From assembly GCF_005239225.2 (NCBI RefSeq), contig NC_133293.1:1178001-1242000 (forward strand): a stretch of DNA of 64,000 nucleotides, in the 5' to 3' direction. The notes under the pieces are model-generated. The model did no database searches. It worked only from the letters and a program-made list of their open reading frames with translations, and was not told where the DNA came from. This document shows positions 60,601-64,000 of the stretch, one piece after another (position 1 is the stretch's first letter; every line of letters starts with the position of its first letter). This DNA comes from Populus alba (lineage: Eukaryota; Streptophyta; Magnoliopsida; Malpighiales; Salicaceae). The translations under genes were made by a program, and so were the position numbers.

Positions 60601-62148
60601 TAAATTGAGTTATCCCTGGACAAGAAAATGACACAACATCAATCGGTTTGGTACATAATAAGATACTAAAATATATTCAGTTTGGGTGAAAAACACATGT
60701 CAGAAGCCGGCTTGAGCAATTAATTTCATTAAAAGTGTAAGAAATTTTTCAATCGTGCAAACAACATCGTAGGAGTATCGGTTTTTTTTTATTAAATTTA
60801 ATGGCATCTTACCCTACAACGATGCTTCGTTTGGGCCGCTTGACACCTACTTCTCACCTTCAAGGGCGGAGCCATGTCAAAGCTTCAAGTAATATTTTAT
60901 TAATATTTTTTTATTAGTTTTATATAAAATAAAATTTATAATTCTTAATTAAATTATTAAATGTTTTTAAAAATTTACATGGAGCCTTCTAAAATAATAT
61001 TTTAGCTTGGATTACAATTTCAGAATTATGAAGAAATTAAAAAATTTGATAAAAAATCATAATGTGACTAATTTTACGTTATTAGATATAATTTTCAATC
61101 CGACCTTCAAATTGAGCTAAACTTTTACGAGTGATATTAAAATATATTGAATTAAATCTAGTTAAACTTTTAGAATAAACAGAGTTTAATAGTACTAAGA
61201 AAAAAAAATATCGTTAAATAAAAGCAAAACGACTCATTAAAGGTAAAATGATTATTTATCATTAAAAAATTAAAAAAAAAAATCAATTTTTTTTTTCCTT
61301 TTATATGTTGTCAACCAGAAAAAAAATAGAATAAAAAACAAAACAAAAAAAAAATATTTATTAAAACAAGTGACCTTGTATTCAATTTCGTCCCAATTAT
61401 GTCATTTTCCATCACTTTTTAACATGTAAAATTAAATTCAACTCTCCAATTTGATAAAACAAAGTAGTATTTATATCAAAATTATGAGAATTACGTGTAT
61501 CAAAATTGTTAAAATTTATAAATATTATATTTTAGTGACTTAATATAATGCGCAATTATTTCCCATCTATAACCTCATATTTGAGGTGTGAAATTAAAGT
61601 TATGTTATAATAATAATGATAATAAGAGAATGGTAGGATACGTTTTTTTTTTTTTTTTAATTTTTGAATTCAATGTCGGAGGCAATCATTAATTTTTATT
61701 CTTGATGCCCTAGATTGATGTGAAGAATGTGTATTTAAAATAATTAAAGAAAAAAACTTAGTAGTGAATGGAAAAAAAAATTAATTGAATATATAAATCA
61801 CAAATTTATCATATCAACTCTGACATTTTAGGTTTTTCTTAGGAAAAAATATTTTAAATATATTTATTTTTTAAAATCTAATACATACTAAAAAAATTCA
61901 CTTTCCAATACAAAACGACCTTTGTCTAAATCTCTGTAAAATAAAATCATAGTAGACAAAATTAAGAAGGATAAAAAATAATAAGAAGATATTCATTTCA
62001 TTATATACAAGTCAAAGCTAAACATTTGAGCCCAAGGCGGCGTCCAACGAGTGCCCACACTGTGCCCCACTTAAGCGACTGAAAAATCGCCGCCTGTTTT
62101 CTCCATGAGACAACCGCCACGTAGCTTTTTAATCGTCCACCGTTGATT

Positions 62149-63035
62149 TTAGCACCGAGTTTGCTGAGGCATCGACTCATCCTGCCCTCTTTCAATATCC
62201 ATCTCAGTCGTCCCTGACTCACCACCGCAACTCACAGAGCTAGCCACGTTAGGAGACGCAGCACCTCTTCTTTCCCTACTTAGCATCCTCTTAAAAGACA
62301 GCATCCGACTCATTGGCGATCTAAACGCGTGACTCGCTGATGGCGACTCAGTGTTGACTCATCCTCAAAATTCCCATTTCTCCTAGGCACTTCGATGGTC
62401 ACCCCGATAAGCTCCACCCGTTTCCTTCTGTCATTAAACGACGACGTAGAAGCCGAACCCACACGATCCTCCTCATGCTGACACGTGGTACCCGAACTGG
62501 AACCCGAACCCGGTACCGAAATCCCGCAACCGGGACCATCTTGAACCGGGTTTTCCGTCACCGGCTCAACCGGAGAGCGACAGAGAGGGCACGTGGAGTG
62601 AGAATGAAACCACATATCAATACACTCGATGTGGAAGCTATGATTACATTTAGGCAAGGTCCGACCCGTTTCGTTCTCCTGAAACTCGGATAAACAAACC
62701 GCACACTCCATCGAATCTTGGTGGGTTTTTCCTGAATACACAAAAACAGGAAGCGATTTTAAGACGGTCTCTTCAAGGCCACGTGTGACTTGAGTTGTGA
62801 CAATGGTAGGGTTGTTGGAAGAGTCGACGTAGAATACAAGATGGTTACGGCGGTTGCGGGCATGGCGGATATGGCGCCGCCGTGCGCGGATGAGGTACCA
62901 GCGGGCGTAAAGGTGGAGACAAACCATTAAAATGATAACAAGGAAAAGAATAACAACAGCACTCAGCATTATCTTGCCACTTAATGCATAGCCTTCTCTA
63001 AATTCCTTTGGTGGATCTCCCAAGTCCGAGTCCAT
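62149..63035 (-). CDS. ATL-family RING-H2 E3 ubiquitin ligase (one frame break near the C-terminus)
   Basis: Single-exon gene typical of ATLs. The N-terminal membrane segment is at residues 22-48, followed by a basic stretch and the GLD motif (GLEETVLKSLPVFVY, 87-100). The RING-H2 at 111-152 has Cys111, Cys114, Cys130, His132, His135, Cys138, Cys149 and Cys152 (C3H2C3), which recruits an E2 enzyme at membranes. As sequenced, the frame stops at 62310 after 241 residues. One missing base near 62354 (an AA run on the coding strand) would continue it through SPMSRMLSFKRMLSR and end at 62149 with about 295 residues. That tail is typical for ATL proteins, so I take the longer form. A true truncation that leaves the RING intact is the alternative. 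Confidence 0.88.
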
Positions 63036-63177
63036 TTCTTGATTGTGGTTATGACAGTTGCTGTATGTGTGGAATTATAAGAGGAGAAGAAAGAGAAAGT
63101 GGGTTAGCTTGTAAATGATGAGTAAGAGAATGTTTATGGAGTTGGTACTTGAAGAAGAGAAGTAATAATATAGAACG

Positions 63178-63225
<48 letters not shown>

Positions 63226-63640
63226 GACCTAGGCTTCCAGGACGCTTCCAGGCAATGCCTGGGCTTTTTTTATTAGATGTCAACTGCGTGGGCCTAGCCT
63301 ATTAAGGAGAAGACATCAGGCAGGCAAAGGACGAGGAAGAAACCCTAGAACATTCTTGGAAAGAAAGAAACAACAAGATTTAAAAATATATTAAATAAAG
63401 TATTAATAATACTGGCTTGAGTTCAGAACCTCAGCTTCATTTTTCTTCTATACCACCTTTAGCAGATGATCTTCGTCGTCACCGGTAGCTAGCCGAGACT
63501 TTATTTAAGATTCTAATATCGAAGCAATCTCTGTGAAAAATTGCATTTCTCGATTAATTGCGACATTATAAATATTGTTGCTGGAAGCTCTATGAGATGA
63601 TAATTAAGGACAAAAAGATTTTGTAATCATTTACTAGAAA
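63036..63640. other. Upstream region of the ATL gene
   Basis: 5' flank on the minus strand. It contains a compound microsatellite; no other gene is seen. Confidence 0.55.
63179..63225. repeat. Compound microsatellite (TA)n(GA)n in the ATL 5' flank
   Basis: About 24 bp of TA followed by about 22 bp of GA, 145-190 bp upstream of the ATL start codon. On the coding strand this reads as a CT-rich run next to a TA-rich run, which could serve as a pyrimidine patch plus TATA. Confidence 0.85.
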
Positions 63641-63699
63641 TCATTCTCCTTCTTTTAAGAACAATAGTTTTGGATCCTACGCAAATTATTGTTTTTTTG

Positions 63700-64000
63700 C
63701 CAATATCTAAATAGAAGTTTAATTAAAGAAAAAATAAAGTTTGGTAGCCAAATAGGATCAAATTGCAATATTTAAAGGTACAAGGACCAAAATGAATAGG
63801 CACTAAAACTTTGAAGGCTTAATTGACATACTAAGGGGTGAAATTGAAAGAATTGAAAGTTTAAAGGGTCAATCGAGGGATAAATTGAAGAATTATGAGA
63901 TCAAGGACCAATATGTTAAGCGCATGAAATTTGGGAGCACTTGCAATCGAAGACTCCAGGGGTTAAATTGAAAGGACTGTTAAAGTTTTGACCAATTGAG
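63700..64000 (+). mobile_element. Possible Ogre/Tat-type LTR edge, continuing outside the window
   Basis: Phrases such as 'ggggtgaaattgaaagaatt', 'aaggaccaaaatgaatagg' and 'aggggttaaattgaaagga' resemble the repeated phrases in the first 700 bp of the LTRs at 20809 and 40932. The start of the LTR is not recognised, so this is a related but different subfamily, or only compositional similarity. Confidence 0.4.

Larger units (their letters stand above)
59160..62148. other. Gene-free region with clustered dispersed repeats
   Basis: No gene is supported. At least four copies of the dispersed AT-rich repeat lie at about 59160-59300, 59585-59740, 59855-60030 and 60390-60600. The rest is AT-rich DNA at the 3' side of the ATL gene. 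Confidence 0.55.

Noticed and set aside
1..64000. tRNA and rRNA genes
   Set aside because: No cloverleaf with A/B boxes and no conserved rRNA segments were seen by eye; a tRNA scan was not possible.

Overview
The window looks like nuclear DNA of a dicot tree, most likely Salicaceae (poplar or willow). This is inferred from AT-rich intergenic DNA, intron-rich genes with GT-AG junctions, Ty3/Tat-Ogre and Copia remnants, and abundant short AT-rich foldback repeats. No prokaryotic, organellar or viral genome features are seen. Four host genes are recognisable: an IBR3-type peroxisomal acyl-CoA dehydrogenase/APH fusion gene (30835-37092, + strand, 17 exons, intact), a pectin methylesterase with pro-inhibitor domain (44151-45972, +), a condensin II CAP-H2-like gene (48435-53045, +, 11 exons, many one-base frame breaks) and an ATL-type RING-H2 E3 ligase (62149-63035, - strand).

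Layout. 1-8169 and 23478-31680 form a very large inverted repeat. Each arm carries the 5' part of IBR3 (exons 1-4, the left copy running off the window edge), its promoter, about 4.6 kb of intergenic DNA and a decayed gypsy element in which gag is joined directly to the end of integrase. The two IBR3 copies point away from each other. The spacer (8170-23477) holds a decayed Copia gag fused to a CRWN/NMCP-like coiled-coil fragment, a retroposed LINE-like insert with a 13-bp target duplication, the first 539 bp of an Ogre-type LTR, a 500-N gap, and then the body and 3' LTR of an Ogre/Tat element (gag, protease, intron, RT, two RNase H domains, integrase, a 108-bp tandem hairpin array, polypurine tract, 2669-bp LTR). 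The flanks and the divergence of the two LTRs do not match. The gap therefore probably joins two different elements, and the physical reality of the inverted repeat rests on that join.

Right of IBR3: a hAT-like TIR element (38767-39856) and a 2793-bp solo LTR of the same Ogre family with a perfect TTAAT target duplication (40932-43724), ending 0.43 kb upstream of the pectinesterase. Then come a TIR/MITE-like insert, the CAP-H2 gene with a MITE in its last intron, about 9 kb of gene-free AT-rich DNA with several copies of a dispersed repeat, the ATL gene, and an LTR-like edge at the end.

The most unusual signals are: (1) the Ogre 3' array, built from three hairpin classes whose stems differ from each other by matched, compensating changes around a constant loop; (2) a chain of long GC-rich hairpins in the LTR leader just after a conserved splice donor; (3) the Copia gag-CRWN fusion; (4) the IBR3 inverted repeat, whose retroelement part is far more diverged than the rest. 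Host genes show no operon-like relation. Many frame breaks in the window are single-base homopolymer indels and may be consensus errors.
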